Below, in pieces: positions 51,875 to 62,540 of a stretch of DNA of 64,000 nucleotides. How positions within the stretch are numbered: the first letter of the stretch is position 1; each line of letters opens with the position of its first letter. The stretch is from NCBI GenBank assembly GCA_963682055.1, contig OY821750.1, forward strand, positions 2,916,501 through 2,980,500, given 5' to 3'. The translations under genes and the position numbers were made by a program. Origin of the DNA: Primula veris (lineage: Eukaryota; Streptophyta; Magnoliopsida; Ericales; Primulaceae). Under the pieces are notes generated by a model. The model saw only the letters and a list, made by a program, of their open reading frames with translations. It was not told the DNA's origin and ran no database searches.

Positions 51875-54415
51875 ATGGACTTAATGAGGGAAGGAAACGC
51901 GTTCAACAAACCACCATTGCTTGAAGGAGGAGTTAACTATGGAGTATGGAAAATAAGGATGAGATCATTTATCAAACAGCAAAATGAGCAAGCATGGAAA
52001 TCTGTACTCTATGGATGGGAAGTTCCAACTGTTACTGATGGTGATGGTGATGGTGGACTAGTCTATGTGCCTGAAGATAGGTGGTCTGCTGATGATGACA
52101 AAAAGTCAAGTGCAAACTCAACTGCAATAAACTTAATCTTTGCTGATGTAACTCTAAGCGTATTCAGGTATATCTCTCATTGTGAAACTGCCAAATAGGC
52201 ATGGGATATCTTACAAGTAACATTTGAGAGAACTGTTAAAGTAAAAGCCTATAAACTCCAACAGTTAACTACTCAGTTTGAAAATCTAAGAATGGAGGAA
52301 GATGAAACAATTGAACAATTTAATGATAGAATTTGTCACATTGCTCATCAAGCTGGAACCTTAGGTGAAAAATATAGTGATAATAAACTTGTAAAGAAAA
52401 CACTTAGATCTCTTCCAGAAAGATTTGAAATTAAAGTAACTGTCATTGAGGAATCAATTGATCTAGAAAACTTAAAACTTGAAGAACTTATGGGAAATCT
52501 AAGCACTCATGAACTAAAATTCTTCAAATCTAAGAGAACAGAAAAAGGAATAGCCTTTCAGGCTAAGAAACCTGAATCCAAAGTCTGTGAGAATATGAGT
52601 GATGAAGAACAGCTGGCCTTCTTTGCTAAAAAGGTTTACAAAAAATTTTATAAGAAAAAACAGGATGATACTGGAACATCCAAAAACTTTCAGAAAAGAG
52701 ATAATCAATTTAGGCCAGAACCTAGGCTTAATAATGATTCTAAAGGAAACTGGAATCCTAAAGAGAAGGATAACAAAGATTATCATCCTAGAGAAATTCA
52801 ATGCAGAGAATGTAGAGGTTATGGTCACATTCTGTCTGAGTGTGCAAATACTTTAAAAATGAACAAAAATGCTTATATAACCACTCACAGTGACAGTGAA
52901 TCTGAGAGCAACAGTGATGAAGAGAATGAATTTAAGTTTGTTAAGTTTATGGAAAGAATCACTGAAAAAGAACATGTGTATGAAAGTGATTGTGAGTCAG
53001 TTTCAATCCTAGTTACAACTGCACTTAAAACCTATAGCAGTGATGAGAAAGAGCCCTCTGATGAAAATATTACTCAGCAGTATCTTGTCTTTTATGAAAA
53101 ATATCAATGTCTGAGTAAACAATCCTTGATCATAAACAAACTTAATACTAATCTAAAGGATGATGTAAAGAATCTCACTGAGCAACTCAACACACAACTG
53201 GTTGAGTTAACTGAGACCAAGAAGAAAATAAAACTGTTGAATGTGTCTGCATCAGATAAGTTAGATGACATGTTGTCCTATTCTAGAGGCTCTAAAGATA
53301 ACATTGGCTTGAGTTACTATGGTTATGGAAGCATTGAAAAAACTACTTTTGTTAAAGCTCTAGTTAAAGCTGAAACTCATATTTTTGACAATAAGGTTAG
53401 AAGTACAGTTGCAACCAAGAAAAAACTGAATAATTCTAAGGATAAATCTACTTTTGATTTAAAACTGTGTAACTTTTGCAAAAGACATGGTCATCTAGAA
53501 ATCAGGTGCTATTTAAAAATGAACATAAAGTATATTTCTCAGAAAAACTGGTTGGCCTCTTGCTATCAAAAGATGAATAATAAAGCTGTCATTACTTCTC
53601 TAAATGCTGTTACTACTAAGGAATGGTACTTTGACAGTGGTTGTTCTAAGCATACGACAGGTAATGCAAGTGCTCTAAAAAATGTCATTAATCTTACAGG
53701 AAACACTGTTGTGTTTGGAGGTGGAGATACAAGTAAAATTATTGGAAAAGGAATCTTAAACAAACCTGGAATGCCTGAAATTAATGATGTGTTTCTTGTA
53801 GATGGTTTAAAAGCCAATCTTATCAGCATTAGTCAACTGTGTGATAACAAGATGGTTGTTAAGTTTAACAAAGATAAGTGTCTTATTACTGATCTAAATG
53901 ATGATTTGGTCATGACAGGAGTAAGATCAGCAAATAGCTGCTATATTTTTGAAAAATCTGAAAAAGAATTACCTCAAAATAGGTGCAATCAAGCTATTAC
54001 TAACAATGTTGATATTTGGCATAAAAGGCTTGGTAATGTAAACTATAAAACCGTGGATAAACTTGTTAAACAAGAATTGATAAGAGGTATTCCCAAACTC
54101 AGTTCTAAAACTCAAGGTGTATGTGGTGATTGTGCAATAGGTAAACAAATAATGAGTATTCATAAGAGTACTAGTCAAATCTACACTAAGAGAGTCCTAG
54201 AACTTCTTCATATTGACTTAATGGGTCCTATGCAAACTGAAAGTATTGGTGGTAAGAAGTATATTTTGGTACTTGTAGATGATTTCTCTATATACTCTTG
54301 GGTGGTGTTTTTAAAGGATAAAACTGAAACTTTTGAACTCACAAAACCCATTGATACAAAAAAGTTTGAATATTTAAGAAGTGATATAGGGGTATGTCAC
54401 TATAGATCTAGTTGA
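51875..54415 (+). pseudogene. copia gag-pol remnant: GAG, protease, start of integrase, pol tail
   Basis: One frame from ATG 51875 to the stop at 54413-54415, broken once by TAG at 52196-52198. GAG covers the first third and has a CCHC knuckle (CRECRGYGHILSEC) and a second Cys/His cluster (CNFCKRHGHLEIRC). The aspartic protease shows WYFDSGCSKHTTG. The GAG-pre-integrase domain follows (IWHKRLGNVNY .. CGDCAIGKQ). Integrase begins (LLHIDLMGPM .. LVDDFSIYSWVVFL), then the frame passes within a few codons to TKPIDTKKFEYLRSDIGVC, which is the end of copia RNase H. Most of integrase and all of reverse transcriptase are therefore deleted in frame near 54340. Confidence 0.87.
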
Positions 54416-55355
54416 ATACTCTTGCTATGTATGTCTGTTTTGAGTAACTTTAATACATTTTATATCTAAGGTAAGTCTTGATTGAGCTATGAAGTTTTTG
54501 TCTTGAAAAAGCCGCTAATTGATGTCTCAAAAACAGATGTGGGATAACTTGTCTTAAAACCTCTCTGGTAATAGAGTTGCAAGCACAAAGTGCAAATTTT
54601 ATAAGTCGGGTGCAAGCTCAGTTGCAACCCCAATTAAAACCTCAATCTGAAATACAGACAGATCAGTGATTTTCTAAAGATTATCATACTACCTATGATA
54701 ATAATCATAGTGAACAAAACAAATGAAAAGCCAAGACAAAGTCTTGATATTTTTAGCATCACTTATACTATTTCCTTGCTGAGATCATCAATCTAGTTTT
54801 TATGTATAGGAAAAACAGATTTGCTCAATATAGCTCCTAGACTTTATTTTTATTATGGATATTCAATGATAAATATATCTTCTTGAGTAAATGGCTAGAA
54901 TCTTTTTTTCAACATTCTATATCTATATATTATTACTATCTTTATCTTGAAACAAGTCACAATTAACTTTAAAAATTCAACTCCTTAAAATTCGAAAAAT
55001 TGGATAAATCTGTTTAAAATTGGAATGTATATCTAAATTGTTTGCTGAATTTAGCTTTATAAAAACAGTATCCTTCTTGATTTATTCGAATTTCAAAATT
55101 TTCATATTTGTTACAAGGAAAGTTTCTATTTTTCAGGAAATTTGTTTCAAAAAGAGATTTGGGTATATCATTTCTATATTTAAAAAGGATTTGAGCTTAA
55201 TTGCTATTTATACTAACTCTTTTACTACCCCAAAATACTAATCAAATCAGAAGTTACTCTATCTCTCTATCAAAATTAAAAACCCTGTTTTTCTGGGGGG
55301 AAAAAAAACCATTTCTCTGCGTGTTCCAACTATAGTTGCAACCTCAGATCCAACC
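54416..55355. other. Retrotransposon internal non-coding region
   Basis: Between the pol tail and the third ORF. AT-rich, with scattered GTTGCAACC-type words also seen in the LTRs. No frame with recognisable content. Confidence 0.6.
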
Positions 55356-55475
55356 ATGTATTCTTCTTCTCAAAGTCAATCCAATCTCAACTAGGATGAT
55401 GACAGCACTCTCAGAGACTTTGTGAATCTATCCAAAACTAGTAAAGGTTCTAAGGCAAAGGTAAGTGAAACATCT

Positions 55476-56756
55476 TGTTGGCCCCGGTGCGGCTAAAACT
55501 TATAGAGGGGGGGGGGGGTGAATAAGGTTTTTGGCGTTTTTCACCTAATTAAAATTCTAAGCAACTAACCACCCAACTAATGCAATTCTAAGCTTAAGCG
55601 TTTTAACAAGAGTTAATGAATTGCTAGGATTACTAAACGCAAACAAGAAAATAAGCAATAAAATAAGTTGCGTAAAGTAAAAGTAAGGGAAAGGAATTGA
55701 CACCGCGATTTATAGAGGTTCGGCAAACGCGCCTACGTCCTCTCCTCGGTACTACCGAGTATTTCACTAGAAATCTTCTTGCGGATATTACAAATCCTAT
55801 CGAGCTCAATCGACCGATTGGCTCACCCTCTACCCGAGGTTCCTATTCTTGATACAAGTGCAAGAGAACACGACTACGAGTCAACGACTCCCCCTCAATT
55901 TATGAGTACCCGAATGAAAAGACCTAGAGTTTTTAAGCTTCACTTGCTTACAAAGCCTCTACCCGATCACTCGCTCACAAATGAGTTCATATTTTACTCG
56001 ATACAATTTTGTTACAAAAATGTAACTACACTCACTAATCTAATTGCTTCTTAATAAGCTAATTTGTGAGTTTTTTATGATGATCAAGCTTGAATCTCTT
56101 TCTCCTTGATTTTCCTCTTTCTCGAATATATTCACCAAAATGGTGATTTTTAGGGTTTTTATTGAGAGAGGTTGGAGGATTGATTGTTTTGTAATTGGTT
56201 GATAATGAGTGAGTTTGGAAGAGAGATTTGGGTTGGTTTTATGCCCAACAAAGTCTGTTTTTCGAATATGACCGTTGGTAGTGGTTGAGGCTTTAATTCA
56301 GTGGTTTTAAGCAACTTTCCAGAATAAGTTGAAAAGCTGTTTTCGAAAACTGCAGAAAAACGATCGGTCGTTTTTCTACAGACGATCGGTCGTTTTTCAG
56401 AAAACGATCGGTCGTTTCTGAAAACGATCGGTCGTTTCTGAAAACGATCGGTCGTTTTTCCAATGGACTCACTGGAAGAATTTGGACCAAAAACGATCGC
56501 TCGTTTTTGTCCAGTCGATCGGTCGTTTTTCTTCTGGTCTCGGTTTTCTTCGAAAGCTTGTATCTTCTTCGTTTTAGCTCCGATTCTGGTTCCGCTTGAA
56601 CCTGTGGCTTCGTTTTTCTGAGCTCTATCTTTCTGGCGTTGAAATTTTCATTTACAACTTTTGGAAAAGACAAGCGTTATATCATCGAAATCGTAAAATC
56701 ATTAAAAACATAATCAAAGTTATAATCAAAATCATTATTGAACTCTAAGTTCAACA
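55476..56756. mobile_element. Solo LTR 1 in the third ORF
   Basis: Termini TGTTGGCCCCGG and GTTCAACA, with perfect 5-bp flanks CATCT (55471-55475 and 56757-56761). Length 1281 bp. No internal domain, so probably left by LTR-LTR recombination. A run of 13 or so G bases (about 55506-55518) lies near the start. Confidence 0.85.
56350..56535. repeat. CGATCGGTCGTTT repeats in solo LTR 1
   Basis: Seven copies of ACGATCGGTCGTTT, one of them reading CGATCGCTCGTTT, at intervals of about 20-70 bp. The unit is nearly palindromic (ACGATCGGTCGT). Confidence 0.85.
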
Positions 56757-58074
56757 CATCTTCTACCCAACCTAGGAAACGTAGGGTTAAGAAACGTTCT
56801 CGTAGAAACCTACAGAGAGATCCTATCTTTATTAAATATATTTATGACACTCTTTATAATGAGGTTGATCCTAGGTTTTGGAATGGAATTATGTCAGACA
56901 GGTTTGGTGAACTAAGTCATATGGAGATTCATGCTGAAAGACAGCTAAATTTGGCTAGTTATAAGAATATTCAGATACATGTTGAAAAATTATTGAAGGA
57001 TGTTGGTTTAGACAAAACAATTAGTTACCCTGATTCTTATTTTCCTAAATTAGTTAAGGAGTTCTATGCTAATTTAAATGCTGGTGTGTTTGATGAGGGT
57101 GATACAACTTATGGAAGAGTGTATGTAAGGGGTCTTACTCTAGATTTTAATCCTGATTTGATTAATAAGTTTCTAGGTTCTCCTAATCCTTCTGAAGGTG
57201 GTGTTGATTATGACATTCATGCTGTAGCTCTTGCAATTACAGGCAAGGAAAATCAGTTTGATGAAAATTCTATTAAAACCTCTTCTCTTACTCTTAGTGT
57301 TGCTGTTTTGCATAGAATTTCTAAGTTTAATTGGAATCCAACCAAACAACCATCAAAGCTTACCAAGGAGATGGCAGTCTTTATCTATAGGATCATGTCA
57401 AAAATACCCATTAACTTTGGTAATCATGTGTTTAACCTAATCAAAGACTTATGTGATGTCAAAGCTCCTTCAATACTGCTACCCTTTCCTTGTTTGATAA
57501 CTGAAATTATTCTTTCTCAAGTTTTACCCACATATTCTATTCATCCTATCTGTCACGCCCCAAATTTCATAAACACGGATATCGAGACATGACCTTTTTA
57601 AATAAAAGGAAAACCAAACCTGTTGGTACAAAATTTAAAAATTTTAAAGAAAAAGACTTGCGAGCTAAATGAACGATTAAACAATTTAATAAAAGTGTTT
57701 GCCAAACGCAGCTACAAGACAGGATTTATAAAAGCTAAAAATAATGAACGAATGAATTTGCCCGTAGGCTACAACCTCAAAAACAATTTAAGTAAAAAGA
57801 AAGCAAAAGCCCGAACCCATGTGATGCCTTGCTAAAGCTCTTAACCATACGCTTCAACCTAAGTTGTACCTGAAATACAAAATTGTAATGGTGAGTCCCA
57901 CGCACATAACTAGACGGGACGACACCACAAATACCGTCACTCCATCCCATAAATGCAAGAGCTCACAAATTCTATAACTACGGTAATCGATGTATAAGAA
58001 GAAATATAATGACATTCTACAACGGGATAAATTAAATAAATTAAATAACATCAACACACATCTATAGCATACAT

Positions 58075-58445
58075 GGACCTCTCACGCCACCTACCCCAGT
58101 CCGTAAGGTAGGTCATTCCCTATCCCTTCGACCGTCTTCTGTTCCCGGAATTAGGGAGAGACAGAGACCATTGCAACATAAAAGTAGATTTATAGTGCGC
58201 ACTTGGACCTCTCACGCCACTCGTCCCAGTCCGTAAGACGAGTCATTCCCTATCCCTTCGGCCGTCTTATGCCCCCGGAATTAGGGAGAGATATAGACCA
58301 TTGCTAACAATAAAATAAATATAGTGCACACTGGGACCTCTCACGCCACCTACCCCAATCCGTAAGTTAGGTCATTCCTTATCCCCTCGGCCGTCTTCTG
58401 TCCTCGGAATTAGGGAGAGACATAGACCATTGCCAATACAGCTAA
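58075..58445. repeat. Three tandem units of about 129 bp in solo LTR 2
   Basis: Units start at about 58075, 58205 and 58334, each with GGACCTCTCACGCCAC, TCATTCC, TATCCC, GCCGTCTT and GGAATTAGGGAGAGA in the same order. Confidence 0.9.
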
Positions 58446-59023
58446 ATCACAAGGCCACGGCCAATAATAATAAATCACCCAATTAACACAATCTCATACG
58501 TATAAATATTAAGGCCTCGGCCAATAATATTATACTATTCAAATAACACCATCTCATACGTCAGTTAACGTAATATAACATAACACATAACCACATGTAC
58601 TAAATTCACAACTAGCCAAACGCTATAACAACATAAAATCACTTTCAGGCATTTTAACAAACACCTTGTATGCATAAACTACAATTCACCATTATTCAAC
58701 ATGAATTTATCCAATTTCATCAATAATTATATAATCACAATAATCAACGCATAAAACATGCAAACCCATCCATAAAACCATTAATCCAAAATTAATATAA
58801 TTAACTCATCAAATTCTCCCATTCAAATAAGTGAATAAATCATACAACAATTAAACCCAATTTACAATTTATAAACCTAATTAAGATAAAAAGGCATAAA
58901 CCCCCAATTTCTAATAAACGTAAAACCAAAACCTAACGTACACCCTCGTCTAGTCGTAATGGATAACCCCCGTTACCTTAGTGCGTAGAGGAGATGGTTC
59001 TGGTATGAACCCGCTAACGGTGG

Positions 59024-59074
59024 TTTCTTCTTCTTCTTCTTCTTCTTCTTCTTCTTCTTCTTCTTCTTCTTCTC
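59024..59074. repeat. (TTC)n microsatellite
   Basis: About 16 TTC units inside solo LTR 2, near its 3' end. Confidence 0.95.
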
Positions 59075-59832
59075 TCTTGTATTTGGCTGGTTTTTGTTTT
59101 GAAAGTGGCTGAAAAATAGGTTTAGAGAAACTGTTTTTAGATAATTTGTGGTAACGAACTATTTGGTCCCCAAAGTTCTAAAAGTTAACTCTAAATCCAA
59201 AAATATAGTTTTACTACTCAAAAATAACAAATCTTTAGAAACAAAACTATTGGGTCTTTTTTATTTATAAAATTAGTAACAGGTTTTAAAAATAAAGCTT
59301 TTCGAAAGGGTTTCGGTTTTTGGCTAAAAAATTAGTCGAGTGACCAGTTTTTGGTAAATTTTGAATAAAATGTTTTTGGATAAATTAATTCCTAATTAAA
59401 AACACTTATAAAAACACGGGATGTTACACTATCCTAAACTCTTTTGAAAAACTTACCAAGTGTCCTCCTGGTTTATACATCTCTGCTAAGCTTCTAAAAG
59501 AATGTCATATTAATGAATAACTGGTGAAAAGGGAAAGGAAAATGTGTCTACTAGTGCGCTCCTAAAAAGAAAGGAGTTATATGGTATCTTTTACAACAAC
59601 TAGCTATAAATGAAGAGAAAAGAATTGAGTTAGACACTGCTGACTATGAGATCAAAAAGCTGCTTGAAAATCTCAAGGAGAGTGAAGATGAAAGAGAAAG
59701 TGACAGTGGCTACTCCTTAAGTAGTGATGAAGATGTGGTATGTGATGAACCTGTCACCACAAGAGCTCCTGGTTCTAGTCGTCACTGAAATAGCAAGTAA
59801 CAGCAACTAGTTTGTCAAGGGCTGTGACAAAT

Positions 59833-59847
59833 AGGGGGAGAAGAAAG
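59833..59847 (+). other. Upstream purine-rich tract
   Basis: AGGGGGAGAAGAAAG lies shortly after the third ORF and about 330 bp before the 3' LTR. Sireviruses are known for repeated GGGGGAG-type purine tracts in this region. Confidence 0.5.
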
Positions 59848-60163
59848 TTGAGAATTTATGTTCTTATTTTAAAGTTCTGTTTCATGTTTTGCAAATTTGT
59901 TTTGAAACTATTGTGCTAATTTTTGACTTTATGTTTGTTCTGCAACTTATGTTTGGATTCTGTTTCTTTAATGATTAAATAAGTTCTATTTTGAGTTTAT
60001 ATGATTGCTGCAATTCTAACTTGCAGGGAGAGCTTAAATGATTAACTCAAAATCACTTATAGTGTTCTGAAATCCAAAAACACAGTGAAGACTGTTTTTG
60101 CTAACAAAATTTGCAGGTGGGGCCATTTCACATAAATTCAGATTATTTGTCAAACCAAATGAC

Positions 60164-60175
60164 AAAGGCGGAGAT
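60164..60175 (+). other. Polypurine tract next to the 3' LTR
   Basis: AAAGGCGGAGAT directly precedes the LTR start TGTTAGG, the expected position for plus-strand priming. One pyrimidine interrupts it. Confidence 0.7.
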
Positions 60176-61288
60176 TGTTAGGATCAGATTTCTGCCATAT
60201 GAACTATTTGTTGTCTATTGGTTTGAACTAAATAATACTAGTTGATTGTTAAAGAATTGCGACAGGTTTATGTTTGCAAGTGAGGTTGCAACATCAGTTG
60301 CAACCACATTTCCAACCTGCTGTTATGCAGGAATCTGTCCAGTTCTGTAATTCTGCATTACTAATCTTTAATGACGTTTATTTGTTTTAAAGAATGCACG
60401 ATATATTCTCATATGTTCTTAAAGATTTAGTATGTGTATATTGAGAATATTAAAGTGATAAGTAAAGATGTTGCCTAAAGGATATAAGGAGATTAGTTTA
60501 TAAATATATGTTTCCTTTAATTAGTCAAACTACATCTCTATTTTCATGCAAGTCTTTATCACTTAATTCAATCTATGTTGTCTATCAAAATTAGGATGAT
60601 CTATTTTAGATTGAATAATATATGGAGTTAAAGTTTCAAAATATATTCTGAAAGATTTTATCTCTAAAATATATTATCTTATATGTTTCTTGTTTTAGGA
60701 AAAGAGTAACTCATATTTCCAAGCTAGTTATTAACAGATATTAACTTATGAAGATTGAGGTCAATCTAATGCTGAAGTATCTCGTGCAATATGGAAAGAT
60801 TGAAGTCAATCAAAAGAGTCAAAAGCAATCATCAAGATCTTGAAGAAAGAAGATTGTTTTTACTCCTATTAATAGCTGATAACTTTACTTGTAAAAAAGT
60901 GTGTTCTAAATTATAAAGAACTCATTCTTGAGAGAATACACGTGAACTTTTAAATGAAAAACAATGGTGGAATGTTATTGATATTTTGAGTGATAGTTAT
61001 AAGGTAGGAGCAATATAGAGATAAGCAGAAAAATCTAGAGAGTCTGAGAGTTTTTCATTAAGACTTAAATCATATATTGTAAGCTTTTATAATATCATAA
61101 TCTGGATGAGTGTCCCGGAGAGGTATCCCAGTTGGATGAACTCCGTTGTTAAATGTGCGTGTGATTTAATTCAAGTACATTTAACTTTACTGTTCTGTCT
61201 ATCATTATACTTAGTTTTCAACTGTGGTTGCAACTATATTTGGAACCTAACTGCATAACAGCAACTAGAACATCGGATAGGAATTTCA
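60176..61288 (+). repeat. 3' LTR
   Basis: 1113 bp, TGTTAGGATCAG to GGAATTTCA, without the Mutator-like insertion. It gives the empty site for that insertion (ATATTAACTTATGAAG near 60740). The U5-like block GAGAGGTATCCCAGTTGG lies near 61115. Confidence 0.92.
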
Positions 61289-61723
61289 CTATCGCAAACA
61301 AATTGATTTTATATGTAATTCGTTATATCATAGCTGCTCCGATGATGATTGGATAGTTGCTCCAGTAGAATGTGAAGGTTTGACATATCTGCTATACAAT
61401 TTTCCCGAATGGTACCTTCCCCTAGTTTTCATAGTTTTGAATTTCAATGAAAGAAAATTTAAATTGGATAGAGATCAATGAAAGAATTGAAAAACATAAA
61501 CAACAAAGTAACACTTATCCGTCAAGAATACATATAAGTATTCATCCGTCGACTTAAAACAAGCACACATAATAAAATAAAAAAAATGGTGATAACCACG
61601 TCATCAAGGATTTGTAGATGAGCTTTTGAAATTAAACATGGTAATTGAAATTATTAATTCTTACAAGTCACTTGGATAATATGGAGTATTATTTATCGAC
61701 ACTACTTCCATAACATTGTTTTA

Positions 61724-62540
61724 TACACAATGTCCCAGTGAGCAAATATTCAAAAATTAAAATAGTTTGTTAGCTTGTATAATCGGTTAGATTACGCACG
61801 AAAGGTGGCTCGTTTATGTCAACTAAAAAAGCAATGATATAAGCATAAGATTTTTGACCACGTTATAGGCCGTCCTCGATTCATTGATCAAATGTTGTTC
61901 AACACATCTTTGTATTAGTGTATCTTAAAAAAAACTCTGGCTATATCATCATTATTCATTCGAACTAAGAACATATATTGTTAAAATATCATTAATGATA
62001 TAATTAAATAATTTCTGCTAGGAGCCTCTTTTGGGAAACCACTCTTCTGCTCCGTTTTTTCTTTGCCTTTTTGGATCCAATTCGTGTGTGTTTTCACCTT
62101 TTTCGGCATTGCCCTACTTTTAGGCTTTCTTCTGTTTAGTACACAATGTCTTAGAGAGGAAATATTCAAAAATTAAAATAGTTTGTTAGCTTGTATAATC
62201 AGTTAGATTACGCACAGTGGGCGGCTCGTTTATGTTAACTAAAAGAGCGATGATATAAGCATAGGATTTTTGACCACGTTATAGGTTGTCCTCGATACAT
62301 TGATCAAAATTCAACACATCTTTGTATCAGTGTATCTTAAAAAAAACATACATCATCATTATTCATTCGAACTAAGAACATATTGTCAAAATATCATTAT
62401 TAATATAATTAATTAATTTCTGCTAGAAGCCTCTTTCGGGAAACAACTCTTCTGCTCAATTTTTGCTTTGCCTTTTTGGATCCAATTCGTGTGTGTTTTC
62501 ACCTTTTCCGTCGTTGCCCTACTTTTAGGCTTTCTTCTGT
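61724..62540. repeat. 416-bp tandem duplication within segmental copy 2
   Basis: Unit 1 (61724-62139) and unit 2 (62140 to about 62540) both run from TACACAATGTC through AATTAAAATAGTTTGTTAGC, TTTTTGACCACGTTATAG, TCTTCTGCTC and TTAGGCTTTCTTCTGTT. Copy 1 has a single version (about 35810-36780, with the hAT-like element inside). Confidence 0.88.

Larger units (their letters stand above)
57551..59428. mobile_element. Solo LTR 2 in the third ORF
   Basis: Termini TGTCACGCCCC and GGGATGTTACA, with perfect flanks CTATC (57546-57550 and 59429-59433). Length 1878 bp, no internal domain. TGTCACGCCCC-type ends are common in plant Ty3/gypsy LTRs; family placement is inference. Confidence 0.83.
55356..59788 (+). 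pseudogene. Third ORF of the retrotransposon, split by two solo LTRs
   Basis: Starts at ATG 55356 and runs to 55475, continues in the same frame at 56762-57550, then at 59434-59520 once each solo LTR and one target copy are removed. An early TAG lies at 55392, and a TAA at 59518 ends the frame; an acidic, Ser-rich segment up to a TGA near 59786 is open in another frame. The middle part carries a basic stretch (PRKRRVKKRSRR) and sequence such as FPKLVKEFYANLNAG and VYVRGLTLDFNPDLINKFLG, typical of the plant transposon protein domain found in many plant elements. Position matches the extra (env-like) ORF of Sireviruses, but no signal peptide or clear membrane anchor was seen. Function unknown. 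Confidence 0.72.
49577..61288 (+). mobile_element. Ty1/copia, Sirevirus-like LTR retrotransposon, internally deleted and nested
   Basis: Two LTRs (49577-51815 and 60176-61288) are flanked by CTATC on both sides (49572-49576 and 61289-61293). Order: 5' LTR, tRNA-Met-type PBS, gag-pol remnant (51875-54415), third ORF (55356-59788), purine-rich tracts, 3' LTR. The downstream extra ORF, an upstream GGGGGAG-type purine tract and LTRs of about 1.1 kb suggest the Sirevirus lineage; this is inference because reverse transcriptase is missing. Insertions inside: a Mutator-like element in the 5' LTR and two solo LTRs in the third ORF. The copy cannot move on its own. Confidence 0.88.

Noticed and set aside
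56293..56673. 126-codon minus-strand frame in solo LTR 1
   Set aside because: It is a Lys/Arg/Asp-rich translation of the CGATCGGTCGTTT repeats, without a start context or domain.
56738..56761. Apparent start of the 284-codon frame at 56738
   Set aside because: The first codons lie in the solo LTR; the original ORF starts at 55356 and was split by the insertion.
57551..59428. Reading solo LTR 2 as a gene-bearing region
   Set aside because: Only short frames; TG..CA ends with target duplication show it is an LTR.
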